Origin: Chloroflexota bacterium
GTDB lineage: Bacteria; Chloroflexota; Anaerolineae; B4-G1; SLSP01
Direction: 5' to 3'
Assembly (NCBI GenBank): GCA_029555965.1
Contig: JAKQHY010000064.1
Span: forward strand, 1-57,901
Length of the DNA stretch: 57,901 nucleotides
Each line of letters begins with the position of its first letter. Position 1 is the stretch's first letter. The notes under the pieces are model-generated. The model did not search any database. It worked only from the letters and a program-made list of their open reading frames with translations, and was not told where the DNA came from. Made by a program: the position numbers and the translations under genes. This document shows positions 7,822 to 16,695 of the stretch, one piece after another.

Positions 7822-9153
7822 ATGTGCCGGAGCTTTCGCAATACCTCACAAGAAGTTCTGTGGTTAGGCGCAGAAAAGGTGACAAAATTGATCTTAAGCA
7901 GCAATTCATCCAATGCTGTCTCGCATACGCAGCGGAGCATAGAAAATTTAAATAACGCCAACCCCCGGCAACGTTCTCATGCAGCCCAAGAGCTAGGACA
8001 ACAACGGGACGTGGCGGCTGTGCCACACCTCATCACTTTGCTTCGGGACGACCCCAACACGTATGTGCGCAGCGCCGTTGCTGAAGCCTTGGGGCACATT
8101 GGCGACACAACAGCCGTTTACCCATTGATGGATGCCTTACACGATCCATGCACATTTGTGCGGCGCGCTGCTGTCATCTCCCTGGGACAACTACAAGCCA
8201 AGGAGGCGCAAGGCGCACTCCTCCAGACCCTGGACGACCCCAATTTTTACGTACGGCGCGCCGCCATCAATGCCATTGGGAAGTTGGAGGTGCGAGATAT
8301 GGGAGCCGTGCTGCTGCCGCTGCTCAATACACCCGATCCCCGCATCCGCCGCACTGTCATCACAGCCATGCGGCGGCTCAATTACCAGGAAGCAACTCCC
8401 CACCTGATTGACTTGTTGGACACCTACGTCGTCAACCCTACCCCGCGCGACCTCCCAATTGTCAAAATTCTGGTGATGGCCCTGGCCGATTTGCGCGCGC
8501 GGGCCGCAATTCCCACACTCATTCGCGTCATCCAGGGCTATGTGGGTGGGCGCTCGTTGGCTGCGCTGGCATTGGGTAAGATTGGCGATCCCCAGGCCGG
8601 GCCGGTGCTTCTCGAAGCCCTCGCGGATAAAAGCCTCAACTTGCAAATAGCGGCGCTCAAAAGTCTGGGGATGTTGCAATACACACCGGCGGCGCCCACC
8701 GTGCGGGAGTTTCTCACTATCACCGATCCGCGCCTGCGCCGCCAGGCTGCACTTACTCTCGGTCAACTGCGCGATACGCAAGCAATCCCTACTCTGTTGG
8801 AAATTGCCCGTGAAGATGTCAGTTCCCTGGTGCGTCCGGCGGCCGTAGAGGCCCTGGGACTGGTCGGGAACCCCCAAGTGCTCCCCGCTCTCTTGCCGCT
8901 GGTCAATGACGCCAATGCTTACTTGCGCGCCGCGCTCGTTGGCGCGTTGGTGAACCTGGACGGTAACCGTCCACAGGTCAAATCGGCGCTGGAACAACTG
9001 GCCCAAGACAAAGTTGAGCATGTGGCAACCACTGCGCGCTGTGCATTGGAAGTTTACAAGACAGCGGAGGCGCCGGTGGACACCGCAGTTCCCACCAAGC
9101 CCCAGACCTGGTTGCGCAAACTCTTAGGCCGCGCGCGCGCCACGCTCTCGTGA
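7822..9153 (+). CDS. HEAT-repeat protein
   Basis: From about residue 40 to 410 the protein consists of helical repeats of about 31 residues with the HEAT/PBS-lyase pattern, for example DPNTYVRSAVAEALGHIGD, DPCTFVRRAAVISLGQL and DPNFYVRRAAINAIGKL. Such solenoids are protein-interaction scaffolds; no enzymatic residues are evident and no partner is indicated by the neighbours. The ATG at 7822 has a weak ribosome site; a GTG at 7879 (residue 20) is an equally possible start and would remove an unusual N-terminus. The last 40 residues are a basic linker. The protein lacks a signal peptide and is likely cytoplasmic. Confidence 0.85.
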   Translation: MCRSFRNTSQEVLWLGAEKVTKLILSSNSSNAVSHTQRSIENLNNANPRQRSHAAQELGQQRDVAAVPHLITLLRDDPNTYVRSAVAEALGHIGDTTAVYPLMDALHDPCTFVRRAAVISLGQLQAKEAQGALLQTLDDPNFYVRRAAINAIGKLEVRDMGAVLLPLLNTPDPRIRRTVITAMRRLNYQEATPHLIDLLDTYVVNPTPRDLPIVKILVMALADLRARAAIPTLIRVIQGYVGGRSLAALALGKIGDPQAGPVLLEALADKSLNLQIAALKSLGMLQYTPAAPTVREFLTITDPRLRRQAALTLGQLRDTQAIPTLLEIAREDVSSLVRPAAVEALGLVGNPQVLPALLPLVNDANAYLRAALVGALVNLDGNRPQVKSALEQLAQDKVEHVATTARCALEVYKTAEAPVDTAVPTKPQTWLRKLLGRARATLS

Positions 9154-9169
9154 TCCAAGGAATGTCGCA

Positions 9170-10012
9170 ATGAAAGTTTTACTCGCCGGACACAAAGGCC
9201 AATTAGGGCGCACGCTTCTTCCTCTGCTGGCCGCGCAGCACGAAGTGCGGGGCATAGATCTGCCGGAATATGACATTGCCGACCGCGCGGCCCTCACCCG
9301 TCTCATCCACGACTTCACCCCGAACCTGATTGTTAATGCGGCTGCGATGACCGATGTGGACGGCTGTGCGCGCGATCCGGCCGCAGCTTACCGGGCGAAC
9401 GGCCTGGGGCCACAAAACATTGCTTTAGCCGCCGCCGAATGTGGCGCAGAAGTGCTGCACATCAGCACCAATGAGGTTTTCGACGGCGTAGCCACACACC
9501 CCTATCACGAATGGCAATCCCGCAATCCTATCAACGCCTACGGACGCTCCAAGCTGGCCGGAGAATGGTACACAGAACGATTGCTCACGCGCTTTTACAT
9601 CGTGCGCACCGCCTGGTTGTATGCTGCCGGCGGGCGCAACTTCCCACATCGCATGATCCAACTGGCCGATGCGCGGGGGAGCCTGCGCGTTGTCACCGAC
9701 GAAATCGGCAATCCAACCTATGTGGTGGATCTGGTCACAGCGCTCAGGCAACTCATTGAGACCCATGCCTATGGCATCTATCACCTGGTCAACGATGGGG
9801 CTACGTCTCGCTACGAATTCGCGCAGGCCATTATGACCTTGAGCGGGCGCGGACATGTCCCACTGGCGCCCATCACCTCGGCGGAATTCCAACGCGCCAG
9901 CACCCCACCGCTTTATGCGCCCCTGGCAAACCACGCCGCAGCGGCGCTGGGCATTCGCCTGCGTCCCTGGCAAGAGGCGTTGGCGGATTTCCTGGCACAG
10001 ACCGGCTACTAA
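9170..10012 (+). CDS. dTDP-4-dehydrorhamnose reductase (RfbD-like) SDR protein
   Basis: An extended short-chain dehydrogenase of 280 residues. It has a Rossmann start MKVLLAGHKGQLG (1-13), a D-rich substrate region (IVNAAAMTDVDGCARDPAAA), STNEVFDG, and the catalytic YxxxK in NAYGRSKLAGE (about residue 122-126). This pattern is that of RfbD/RmlD, which reduces dTDP-4-keto-6-deoxy-L-mannose to dTDP-L-rhamnose. No rfbA, rfbB or rfbC lies in the window, so substrate is inferred from family only. It begins 16 bp after the HEAT gene and is probably cotranscribed with it. Confidence 0.85.
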   Translation: MKVLLAGHKGQLGRTLLPLLAAQHEVRGIDLPEYDIADRAALTRLIHDFTPNLIVNAAAMTDVDGCARDPAAAYRANGLGPQNIALAAAECGAEVLHISTNEVFDGVATHPYHEWQSRNPINAYGRSKLAGEWYTERLLTRFYIVRTAWLYAAGGRNFPHRMIQLADARGSLRVVTDEIGNPTYVVDLVTALRQLIETHAYGIYHLVNDGATSRYEFAQAIMTLSGRGHVPLAPITSAEFQRASTPPLYAPLANHAAAALGIRLRPWQEALADFLAQTGY

Positions 10013-10030
10013 ATTCAGACGAATAACCGC

Positions 10031-10058
10031 TTGACACCGGACGACATCGTGGTATGAT
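10031..10058 (+). promoter_or_regulatory. Strong promoter for the tRNA genes
   Basis: Consensus TTGACA (10031-10036) and TATGAT (10053-10058) separated by 16 bp, placed 22 bp before the first tRNA. Confidence 0.8.
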
Positions 10059-10080
10059 GTTCACCGTCCCGACTAGAGGC

Positions 10081-10153
<73 letters not shown>

Positions 10154-10173
10154 TAGGAGTTTAGCTGCTCCTA
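10154..10173 (+). terminator. Weak hairpin between the tRNA genes
   Basis: TAGGAG and CTCCTA form a 6-bp stem with an eight-base loop followed by ACTTTTCT. It may partly terminate or mark a processing site between the tRNAs. Confidence 0.35.
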
Positions 10174-10197
10174 ACTTTTCTGCAAAACGTTAAAAAT

Positions 10198-10270
10198 GGG
10201 CCTGTGGCGCAGTTGGGAGCGCGCTTCAATGGCATTGAAGAGGCCAAGGGTTCGAATCCCTTCAGGTCCA
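10198..10270 (+). tRNA. tRNA-Ala (anticodon GGC)
   Basis: Acceptor GGGCCTG with CAGGTCC including G3:U70, D-stem GCGC/GCGC, anticodon stem CTTCA/TGAAG around ATGGCAT (anticodon GGC, decoding GCC), variable loop and T-arm identical to the upstream tRNA. CCA is not encoded. The shared 3' half suggests a local duplication followed by anticodon divergence, or selection on the T-arm. Confidence 0.95.
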
Positions 10271-10278
10271 CACATACA

Positions 10279-10304
10279 AACATCCCCCCATTTGGGGGGA
10301 TGTT
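10279..10304 (+). terminator. Terminator after the tRNA genes
   Basis: AACATCCCCCC and GGGGGGATGTT form a perfect 11-bp stem with an ATTT loop. It is followed by CGTTTG on the plus strand and TTTGTATG on the minus strand, so it can also serve the convergent gene ending at 10330. Confidence 0.7.
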
Positions 10305-10329
10305 CGTTTGAAAAACGGCCAGCGAAAGC

Positions 10330-10746
10330 CTACATATCCTCTATCATACCGCCCGGCATATTCAAGGTCACTACTTCACCATGGACATTGATCACCACTT
10401 TAAAGCCCATCAACCCCAACCATTGGCGCGTTTCATCCGGCATTCCGACAGCCACCAATTGTTCCAGGTTGGCATCCATTTGGGTAATGGCCGTCTCAAT
10501 GGCCGCCTTGGTGAAGAGATCGTCTTTACCAAGATACTGCAACATTCCCGCCACGACCGCCTCCTTATTTTGCAGGACAGTTCCTTGCATGGCGCCAAGG
10601 ACCTGACGATCCACTTTGGACGCCGGAATGTGGCGCAAAAAACCGGCGTCATCCACCACATAATGAGGGTTGCCGCCAAGATAGGTCACCGCCACCATTT
10701 GATCTGTTTCGTCCACCACCAGACCCGCAAAGATCGCATGTTGCAT
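10330..10746 (-). CDS. Conserved-type hypothetical protein
   Basis: I do not recognise this 138-residue family. The sequence is compact and well balanced (MQHAIFAGLVVDETDQMVAV at the start), with alternating beta and helix character, no membrane segment and no signal peptide. An AGAGGCGG four bases before the ATG supports the start. It is convergent with the tRNA genes and divergent from degV. Coding status rests on composition, ribosome site and lack of a better frame. Confidence 0.7.
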   Translation of the reverse strand: MQHAIFAGLVVDETDQMVAVTYLGGNPHYVVDDAGFLRHIPASKVDRQVLGAMQGTVLQNKEAVVAGMLQYLGKDDLFTKAAIETAITQMDANLEQLVAVGMPDETRQWLGLMGFKVVINVHGEVVTLNMPGGMIEDM

Positions 10747-10877
10747 CGCACCGCCTCTTTTCTTGCTATTTGCAGCTATATTCTCTCAGGTGTACACTCG
10801 CAAGTAAGCATTACACAAGCCATTCATGCACTATCGTACCAGATTTCACCCGAAATACCAAACAAGAGGAGCGAGCC

Positions 10878-11807
10878 ATGAATATTCTGGCACCCGTGGC
10901 GATCATTACCGATTCTGCTGCCTGTCTTCCAAAGGAGCTGTGTCACCAATATCGGATTGACACGGTTCCCTATTACGTCCACATAGGGCAACAGTCGTAT
11001 CTATCCGGGAAGGATTTGCAACCAGAAACCTTCTTTGAGCGCTTGCGCGCCGCGCCGGAGGTTGCAGTGAGCACCGGCGCGCCGCCGATACAAGCATTCC
11101 TCTCTGCCTATCAGAAGGTGTCTACCTGGGCCAAAGCGGCCGTCTCAATTCACATTGCGGGCAAGCAGAGCAATGGCTGCAATGCAGCGGAGCTTGCCAG
11201 CCGGGAAAGTCCTATTCCGGTCGTCGTGATTGATAGTGAGACAACGGGGATGGCAGAGGGATTTGTCGCCCTTGAAGCTGCGCGCGCTGCGGCCAATGGG
11301 GAATCCCTGGAACAGGTGGCTAGCAAGGCCCGCGCGGTCGTGCCCAACGTCGGGGTGATTGCGCTTCTGGAAAACGTGGCATTTGTGCTGCGCGGAGGGC
11401 GACTCGGCGGCGCGGCGCGAGTCGTAAGCGATTTTTTGAAAATCCAACCGATGGTGAGTGTGCAGCACAACCGCGTCAGTTTGTGTGGTCAGGTGCGCCG
11501 CCGCAGCCAGGGACTCAAGGCGCTGACCAACAAGATTTTGGATGAAGTGCGCGACGCCCCCACCCATTTGGCCGTCCACTATGCCGAGGATGAAACAGAA
11601 GGGCGCACCCTGCTGGAAGCGTTGAAAGCGCGCGTCAATTGCGTCGAACAGTACTTGACCCGCGTGCCGATTGAGTTGGGCGCGCATGCCGGGCCGGGCG
11701 TCATCGCCGTTGCGTATTATGTGGAAAAGGAAACCCTGGACCTCAAACAACAGTTAAGCCGGTTCACGGAATATGCCAAGGAAGCGATTCGCTCACGGCT
11801 GCCCTGA
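10878..11807 (+). CDS. DegV family fatty-acid-binding protein
   Basis: DegV/FakB-type proteins bind a fatty acid and present it to a fatty-acid kinase. The 309-residue protein starts with VAIITDSAACLPKEL and has the family features VSTGAPPIQAFLSAY (about 58-72), VVVIDSETTGMAEGF (about 113-127) and LLENVAFVLRGGRLGGAARV, which line the lipid pocket. The ATG at 10878 with AGGAG ten bases upstream was preferred over an upstream frame extension to 10770. No fakA-like kinase gene lies in the window, so the partner is unknown. Confidence 0.9.
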   Translation: MNILAPVAIITDSAACLPKELCHQYRIDTVPYYVHIGQQSYLSGKDLQPETFFERLRAAPEVAVSTGAPPIQAFLSAYQKVSTWAKAAVSIHIAGKQSNGCNAAELASRESPIPVVVIDSETTGMAEGFVALEAARAAANGESLEQVASKARAVVPNVGVIALLENVAFVLRGGRLGGAARVVSDFLKIQPMVSVQHNRVSLCGQVRRRSQGLKALTNKILDEVRDAPTHLAVHYAEDETEGRTLLEALKARVNCVEQYLTRVPIELGAHAGPGVIAVAYYVEKETLDLKQQLSRFTEYAKEAIRSRLP

Positions 11808-11911
11808 CCACAAGCGAGTAGGGGGCACAGTTCCGATATGAAAATCTTTCACCACAAAGGACATAACGGGTTCTCTCCGTGTCTCAGTGGTGCATTTTAT
11901 ATGGAGACGCT

Positions 11912-12343
11912 ATGGCCGTCAAAGAAAGAACTCAACAATTACGCATTGTCGCCGAAATTCTGTTGATCCATCTGCCGGAATATTTGGCGAAAGACCAACC
12001 TCTGGCGCACGACCTGCTATCGGTAGCCGGGCAGGCGCTCAACACCATTTATGAGGATGCCGAAGCGTCGTCCAAGTCGTGGGACAAGCGCGCCTATCAC
12101 GTGCGCGCCGACGAGTTGCGCCGCGAGTGGGATTGGGCGCTCGGCGCAGCTAACTTCGCCCTGGGATTGGCGCTGCGTCCCGATCCTCTGACCGACGCGC
12201 ATTTGGCAAAACTCAAGGTCTTGATCCGCCCGGAGATGGAGCGTCCCACGCGCAAGCAAATTGCCGATCCAACCCGCTTCCGCGGTGCCGCGCAGGCGCT
12301 TGCCAAACAACTATCCCAAAAACGCAAGCCATTGCGGGAATAA
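11912..12343 (+). CDS. Hypothetical helical protein
   Basis: This 143-residue protein is not recognised. It is predicted mostly helical, rich in Ala, Leu, Glu and Arg, with no membrane segment. The ATG at 11912 follows GGAG by five bases; an upstream in-frame start lies inside a repeat-like stretch (about 11860-11905) and is less likely. It ends in a basic tail (LSQKRKPLRE). It is flanked on both sides by copies of the CACGGAGACACGGAG repeat family, so its context is not informative. Confidence 0.65.
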   Translation: MAVKERTQQLRIVAEILLIHLPEYLAKDQPLAHDLLSVAGQALNTIYEDAEASSKSWDKRAYHVRADELRREWDWALGAANFALGLALRPDPLTDAHLAKLKVLIRPEMERPTRKQIADPTRFRGAAQALAKQLSQKRKPLRE

Positions 12344-12388
12344 TCAGAAAGTAAAACGTGAAACATAAGGTGGCGCAGCCACAACCAA

Positions 12389-12470
12389 ATTTTCACCACG
12401 GAGACACGGAGAACACGGAGAAAAAACAAGGGATCAAATCTCTGTGATCTCTGTGTCTCTGTGGTAAAAT
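12389..12470. repeat. CACGGAGACACGGAG-type palindromic repeat
   Basis: TTTTCACCACGGAGACACGG at the left pairs with CTCTGTGTCTCTGTGGTAAAA at the right, forming a long imperfect hairpin with a central A-rich loop. Related copies lie at about 11860-11905, 34236-34314 and 57605-57732. All are intergenic. Confidence 0.7.
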
Positions 12471-12544
12471 CAGAATGATTCTCGTGAATGACGCAAATCT
12501 TTACGAGTAACACTGTGATGACTTTACAATAATGACCTCACGTT

Positions 12545-13759
12545 TCACGCTTCACGTACTTTCGCATCGCGGGGCAGCCACAGCACGGCCAGACCCGCCA
12601 GGAACGTCGAGACGCCGCCCACGTAAAACGGCATCCGCAGCGAGAACGCGCTTCCCAGCCAGCCTCCCGTCGTCGGGCCGATTGCGCCGGAAAGCGCCAC
12701 GGCCAACGTGTCCAATCCATAGGCGGCGCCCGCGCGGCCTTCCGGCGCGCACCGGCCAATGTACGCGCTGATGATCGCCAACGTCCCCCCCACCGCAAAT
12801 CCCAGGATGGCCTGGGCTACCACCAACACGGCGTAGGTTGGCGCCCACGCCTGGATACCAATCGCCCCGGCCATCACCATCCCCGAGGTTAGCAATAACC
12901 CGCGCCCGCCCCGTTGATCACCCAGACGGCCCAACAGCGGCGCCGCGATCGCGCTCGTGATGCCCGAAACGGTCGTCAACAGCCCGGAGGCCGACCCCAA
13001 CCACGACGTTCCTGCGGGCAACAGTTCCTGTACCAGCAGCGGCACGGTGGGTGCCGGCACTTGAAGCCCCACCCGCAGGGCGAAACGCAGCAACAACACC
13101 AACCCCAGCGCCGACCCGGCAAACAAAACCGTCGTATCCTGCCAGAACCGTCGCCAGAGCGGCCCCTGCTCCGTGGTGGGCGGGGGCGGGGTGAAATCCT
13201 CGTGGACCAGAAACAACATCAAGAAAAAAGCCGCCAGCAGATAAAAAGAGGTCAGCCAGAAAGTGGCACGATAGCCGAGCGTGTCGGCTACCAGCCCGCC
13301 GGTGATCGGCCCGATAGACTGCCCCAGGAAGATCGCCAATTGCAACTTCCCCAACGTCTCCCCCAACCGCTCGCGTGGGGTGCTACTGGCAACCAGGGTA
13401 GTCGCCGCCGCCACCGTGCCGGTCAGCGCGCCCTGGAGCAAGCGCAGCACTGTCATCTGCTCCACCGAGCGGATGAAGCCCATCAGCCCAAGAATCACCG
13501 CGCCGCCGAACATCGCCCGCAGCACCATCAGCTTGCGCCCATAGCGGTCGCTCAGCGCGCCCCAGATTGGCCCCATCACCCCCATTGTCAGTGAGGAGGC
13601 CGAGATGATAATCCCGCTCCACTGCGCCACCGACTCCGGCGGCACGCCCAACTCCTGAATATAGTAGGACCAGATCGGCGTCGAGGAAGAGAAGCCCATA
13701 ATGGCTAACAACTCCGCAAACCAGGTGGCCCATAGATTGCGCCGCCAACGTTTGGTCAT
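12545..13759 (-). CDS. Major facilitator superfamily transporter
   Basis: A 404-residue polytopic protein with about twelve hydrophobic segments. The loop between helices 2 and 3 carries the MFS motif A variant GALSDRYGRKLM (about residues 67-78), and a motif-C-like GQSIGPITGGLVAD lies near residues 147-160. These features are typical of the DHA1 drug-efflux group. A Pro-rich cytoplasmic loop (FTPPPPTTEQGP) divides the two halves. Substrate is unknown. It follows the large glycosyltransferase on the same strand, with a hairpin repeat in the 95-bp gap. Confidence 0.85.
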   Translation of the reverse strand: MTKRWRRNLWATWFAELLAIMGFSSSTPIWSYYIQELGVPPESVAQWSGIIISASSLTMGVMGPIWGALSDRYGRKLMVLRAMFGGAVILGLMGFIRSVEQMTVLRLLQGALTGTVAAATTLVASSTPRERLGETLGKLQLAIFLGQSIGPITGGLVADTLGYRATFWLTSFYLLAAFFLMLFLVHEDFTPPPPTTEQGPLWRRFWQDTTVLFAGSALGLVLLLRFALRVGLQVPAPTVPLLVQELLPAGTSWLGSASGLLTTVSGITSAIAAPLLGRLGDQRGGRGLLLTSGMVMAGAIGIQAWAPTYAVLVVAQAILGFAVGGTLAIISAYIGRCAPEGRAGAAYGLDTLAVALSGAIGPTTGGWLGSAFSLRMPFYVGGVSTFLAGLAVLWLPRDAKVREA

Positions 13760-13780
13760 TAAATTCTCCCTGAATGTAGC

Positions 13781-13841
13781 TTCAACGGATTGAACGGATT
13801 AAACGGAAAGATGTCCGTTAAATTCCGTTGAATCCGTTGAG
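13781..13841. repeat. CAACGGATT-type hairpin repeat, copy 2
   Basis: TTCAACGGATTGAACGGATT pairs with the right arm AATTCCGTTGAATCCGTTGA across a short centre, forming a nearly perfect hairpin. It lies between two minus-strand genes, 13 bp after the stop of the upstream one. Confidence 0.8.
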
Positions 13842-13854
13842 AAAAAATGATACG

Positions 13855-16197
13855 TCAGTCGGTGGTCGTGACGCGCACGGTGGTCAACAGGATGGCGTCG
13901 CCAGACGGACGCCCGTTGGCGTCAACCACCGGCAGGCGGGCCGCGTCCACCAGGCCATACATCCCGATTTCAAGGGTGTACGCGCCGGGTGGCGCGTCGG
14001 ACGCCACGGGGATGCGATAGGTATCTTCGATGATCGCGCCAGGTGTCCAGAGCGTCGTCAATGCCTGGCCGCCGCCCGGCTCGTTGTCCTGCTGCCCCCA
14101 AAGGAAATTGCCGCTGGACGCATTGAAAGTCTCACCCAACAGATGGGTGAAGACTTTGTAGCGCGTGGACAGTGGGGTCTGCGTCTGCCAATACAGCGTC
14201 AATTCCACTACGGCCCCTGGCGCCACTGCCGCGCGCGGCAGGTCATAACCGACCAGTGTGATCGTTTCCCCCAGACGGTACATCAGCGGGTGCGAAATGT
14301 CCGCCGTTGAAATCTCCGCGCCGGCCGCGCTGCGTACCAATGTGAAACGGCCGATCTCCCGGCTTTCCCCGGACACCGTCACCAACACCCGGTAACTTCC
14401 CCCTGGCAAATCGGGTGTCAGCGGAATGGCGATGGGCTGGCGTGTCACATCGTGGGACGACGGCGGCTCCTCAACCGCGATCTCCCACGAACTATTCGAG
14501 CCGACTAGCCACACCTGCATCGCCGGCGGCGGCGACACCCAGTAGAGCGCCAGCCGTAGCGTGTCGCCGGTGCGGTAGCGCGGCAGGGCGATCTGCGCGC
14601 CTTGCAAGACCCCGCCGGCGGCAAACGCCGTCTGCGACGTCTGCGGCGGCGTGAAACCGGGGGCCAACTCAAAAAACGTCTCGGCGCGCGCCGCCGTGCG
14701 GGCGTAAAAAGTCAAGACCGTTTCACCCTGCACAAAGGTGTGACTCGCGGCAGCCTGCGCTGCCAGCCACTCCGGCAAAAGCTGCTGCGGGTCGGTTTGG
14801 AGCGACTCCGGCGTCGTCACCAACCACAGGCCGTCGGCGGCGGCCCAGAGCGGCGCGATCCATGCCGCCACGGCAACATCATCACGCCACGCCAGTCCGT
14901 AGGGGACCGAAGCGCGCGCGCCACTGTAATACGCGGTGAAGACCGGCCAGTCCCGATCCACATAGAGAAGCACTTGATCGTCCGGGCGGCGGTGCGCCTG
15001 TAAAGTCTGCGCGATGCTCATGTAATCGTCCCGGCGCACGCGGCCCGGATAGAAGCCCCACAGTCCCCAGACCGCCGCGAGGACAACCACGATGGTCGCG
15101 GCCGCCGCCGCGATCCGCCACCGGCGTCCGCGCGCCAACAATGTCCCCAATCCCCAGGCCGCGAGGGTGTAGAAGCAAGCAGAGAGCGGCAGCAGATAGC
15201 GGGGCGCAATTGGCCGGGCGTAATAAAACTGAAAGGCCGGTAGAGAGACGAGTAACACGACCAGGGCGGGCAACACTAACCCGCCCCCCAACATTGCCAG
15301 CGCGCCCTCCTGCGCAGGCGTCCGCCGCGTCCGCCAGACGCAAACCAGGCCGCCCGCCAGGATCGCCCCGACGATGGCGGTGATGGGCAAGTACCGCTCT
15401 AGATTCAACGGGGCGCCGACGACGAGCATGGTCGCATAAAGCTGCATGAAAAAGCCGGGGGCGAAGGCGCTGTCGCTGGCCCAACTGTGCATCCGCGGCA
15501 GCGCGTAGGCCAGCCAGGGGGCGAACAGAGCCGCGATGGCTAGTTGCGCCGTCAGCCACATCGCCAGCATCCGGCGCGGACGCCCGGCCCGCAGCCAGGC
15601 CACCAGGAAGCCCAGGTTGGCGACGGCCGGCGCCACCACGTCCAGATAAAGCGTGTACAGGCTGCCCAACGTCAGCCCGACGTAGGCGAGCCAGGCGCGG
15701 GCGTCGTTGCGTTGCCACAGCCGGAGCGCGGCCCAGAGCACGCCCGTCGTCAGCAGTGCGGCTAGCGCGTACATCCGAATCTCCTGTGCCCAGGTGATGG
15801 CAAAGCGGGAGAGGGTGAGGAACAGCGCGGCCAGCAAGCCGATACGGACGCCGTCACGCCGCGAGAGGGCGCGGCCCAGGTGGTAGATCAGGGGGATGGT
15901 GAGAAAACTGCACAGCACTGCGGAGAAACGCAGGGCAAACTCGCCTTCGCCGGCCAAGAGATACCAGCCGCGTTGTAGGATGTAGTACAGGGGAGGGTGA
16001 ACGTCCCCTGCCGTCCAGCGGACGCTTTCCGCAACCGGCATGCGCGCCAGCCATACGCCGATGCCCTCATCCCACCAGAAATTGTGCTCGGCCAGGCCAG
16101 CCACGCGCAGGGTGAAGGTTAGGAGCAGGATCAGGAGCCACAGCCCGCGCCGGCCCAGGCTGCTGCTTGGAGGTCTTGTCGGATATTTTATGGTCAT
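13855..16197 (-). CDS. Membrane glycosyltransferase, GT39/ArnT-like, with C-terminal beta domain
   Basis: A 780-residue protein. Residues 1-450 are polytopic with about ten to twelve membrane segments. The first extracytoplasmic loop contains WWDEGIGVW (about 41-49) with the acidic residue expected as catalytic base in GT-C enzymes, followed by DVHPPLYY and AQEIRMYAL. Such enzymes transfer sugars from polyprenyl-phosphate donors to lipids or proteins outside the membrane. Residues 500-780 form a soluble, beta-rich region with repeated segments (VVELTLYWQTQTPLSTRYK). The acceptor cannot be deduced. The nearby RfbD-like gene may be part of surface glycan synthesis, but linkage is weak. Confidence 0.82.
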   Translation of the reverse strand: MTIKYPTRPPSSSLGRRGLWLLILLLTFTLRVAGLAEHNFWWDEGIGVWLARMPVAESVRWTAGDVHPPLYYILQRGWYLLAGEGEFALRFSAVLCSFLTIPLIYHLGRALSRRDGVRIGLLAALFLTLSRFAITWAQEIRMYALAALLTTGVLWAALRLWQRNDARAWLAYVGLTLGSLYTLYLDVVAPAVANLGFLVAWLRAGRPRRMLAMWLTAQLAIAALFAPWLAYALPRMHSWASDSAFAPGFFMQLYATMLVVGAPLNLERYLPITAIVGAILAGGLVCVWRTRRTPAQEGALAMLGGGLVLPALVVLLVSLPAFQFYYARPIAPRYLLPLSACFYTLAAWGLGTLLARGRRWRIAAAAATIVVVLAAVWGLWGFYPGRVRRDDYMSIAQTLQAHRRPDDQVLLYVDRDWPVFTAYYSGARASVPYGLAWRDDVAVAAWIAPLWAAADGLWLVTTPESLQTDPQQLLPEWLAAQAAASHTFVQGETVLTFYARTAARAETFFELAPGFTPPQTSQTAFAAGGVLQGAQIALPRYRTGDTLRLALYWVSPPPAMQVWLVGSNSSWEIAVEEPPSSHDVTRQPIAIPLTPDLPGGSYRVLVTVSGESREIGRFTLVRSAAGAEISTADISHPLMYRLGETITLVGYDLPRAAVAPGAVVELTLYWQTQTPLSTRYKVFTHLLGETFNASSGNFLWGQQDNEPGGGQALTTLWTPGAIIEDTYRIPVASDAPPGAYTLEIGMYGLVDAARLPVVDANGRPSGDAILLTTVRVTTTD

Positions 16198-16220
16198 GCT
16201 CTCATTATACTGTCAGCGGC

Positions 16221-16260
16221 AAACAAAAACCACGCTTATCCCTAAGCGTGGTTTTTGTTT
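16221..16260. terminator. Perfect bidirectional terminator hairpin
   Basis: An 18-bp perfect stem (AAACAAAAACCACGCTTA with its complement TAAGCGTGGTTTTTGTTT) and a TCCC loop. The stem itself ends in a T-rich arm on either strand. The only genes that could deliver a transcript are on the minus strand upstream (16261 onward). Confidence 0.8.
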
Positions 16261-16390
16261 CCATAAGGACGGCCCCGCCGTGCCGTGCGCCGCTGGTTTT
16301 GACCCTGCTTTCGCAGGTGGGAATCGGCCGGAAGGTTTCACCTTGCCCGAAGGCTACCGCGTCTGCTTCCTAAGACAAGATTCCCTTATA
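16261..16390 (-). ncRNA. Possible structured non-coding RNA, family unknown
   Basis: Read on the minus strand, this block contains several potential helices: GGGAATC with GATTCCC as an outer pair, GCC-TTCG-GGC, AAGGT-GAA-ACCTT, CCTGC-GAAA-GCAGG and ACGGC-GGG-GCCGT. Two loops are TTCG and GAAA, typical of stable RNA. It ends directly at the strong terminator at 16221-16260. No reading frame is convincing. I could not match it to 6S, SRP, tmRNA, RNase P, FMN or cobalamin motifs, and no clear promoter was found. Confidence 0.35.
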
Positions 16391-16490
16391 ATAAACTGTT
16401 GGCTCAAAACCCCGTGTCGGCATCACGCACACGGCAGGTGTAGGGGTATAATACCACACTTCATTGGGATGGCAACCGTCAAGCGTCAAT

Positions 16491-16651
16491 AGGGCTATCG
16501 CATTTGGAGAGCTTTGTTCCGCTGCGCTGCCTGTTGTGCCGCTAATGCGGCGTTTTTCGGAGGGATTTTTGTGGCGGGGCGAAGCCCCGCCACAAAAATC
16601 CCCCTTTATCCCCGGCCTTTAGGCCATCAATGGGTCAAATGCGATAGCCCT
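16491..16651. mobile_element. MITE-like element with 15-bp inverted termini
   Basis: AGGGCTATCGCATTT (16491-16505) is perfectly inverted at 16637-16651. One base outside each end lies the same ten bases, CAAGCGTCAA (16479-16488 and 16653-16662), which look like a target-site duplication. Inside are a 19-bp perfect hairpin (16562-16602, GAA loop) and a small one, GGCCTTTAGGCC (16614-16625). No transposase is encoded. The element at 57735-57900 has the same layout. Confidence 0.7.
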
Positions 16652-16695
16652 GCAAGCGTCAACCGTCAAGTCGCCTTTCTTACTTTAGAAAATGT

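Noticed and set aside
16261..16390. FMN or cobalamin riboswitch on the minus strand
   Set aside because: It contains AAGGTGAAACCTTCCGGCC resembling an FMN/cobalamin segment, but the second conserved half is missing and no B12 or riboflavin gene follows.
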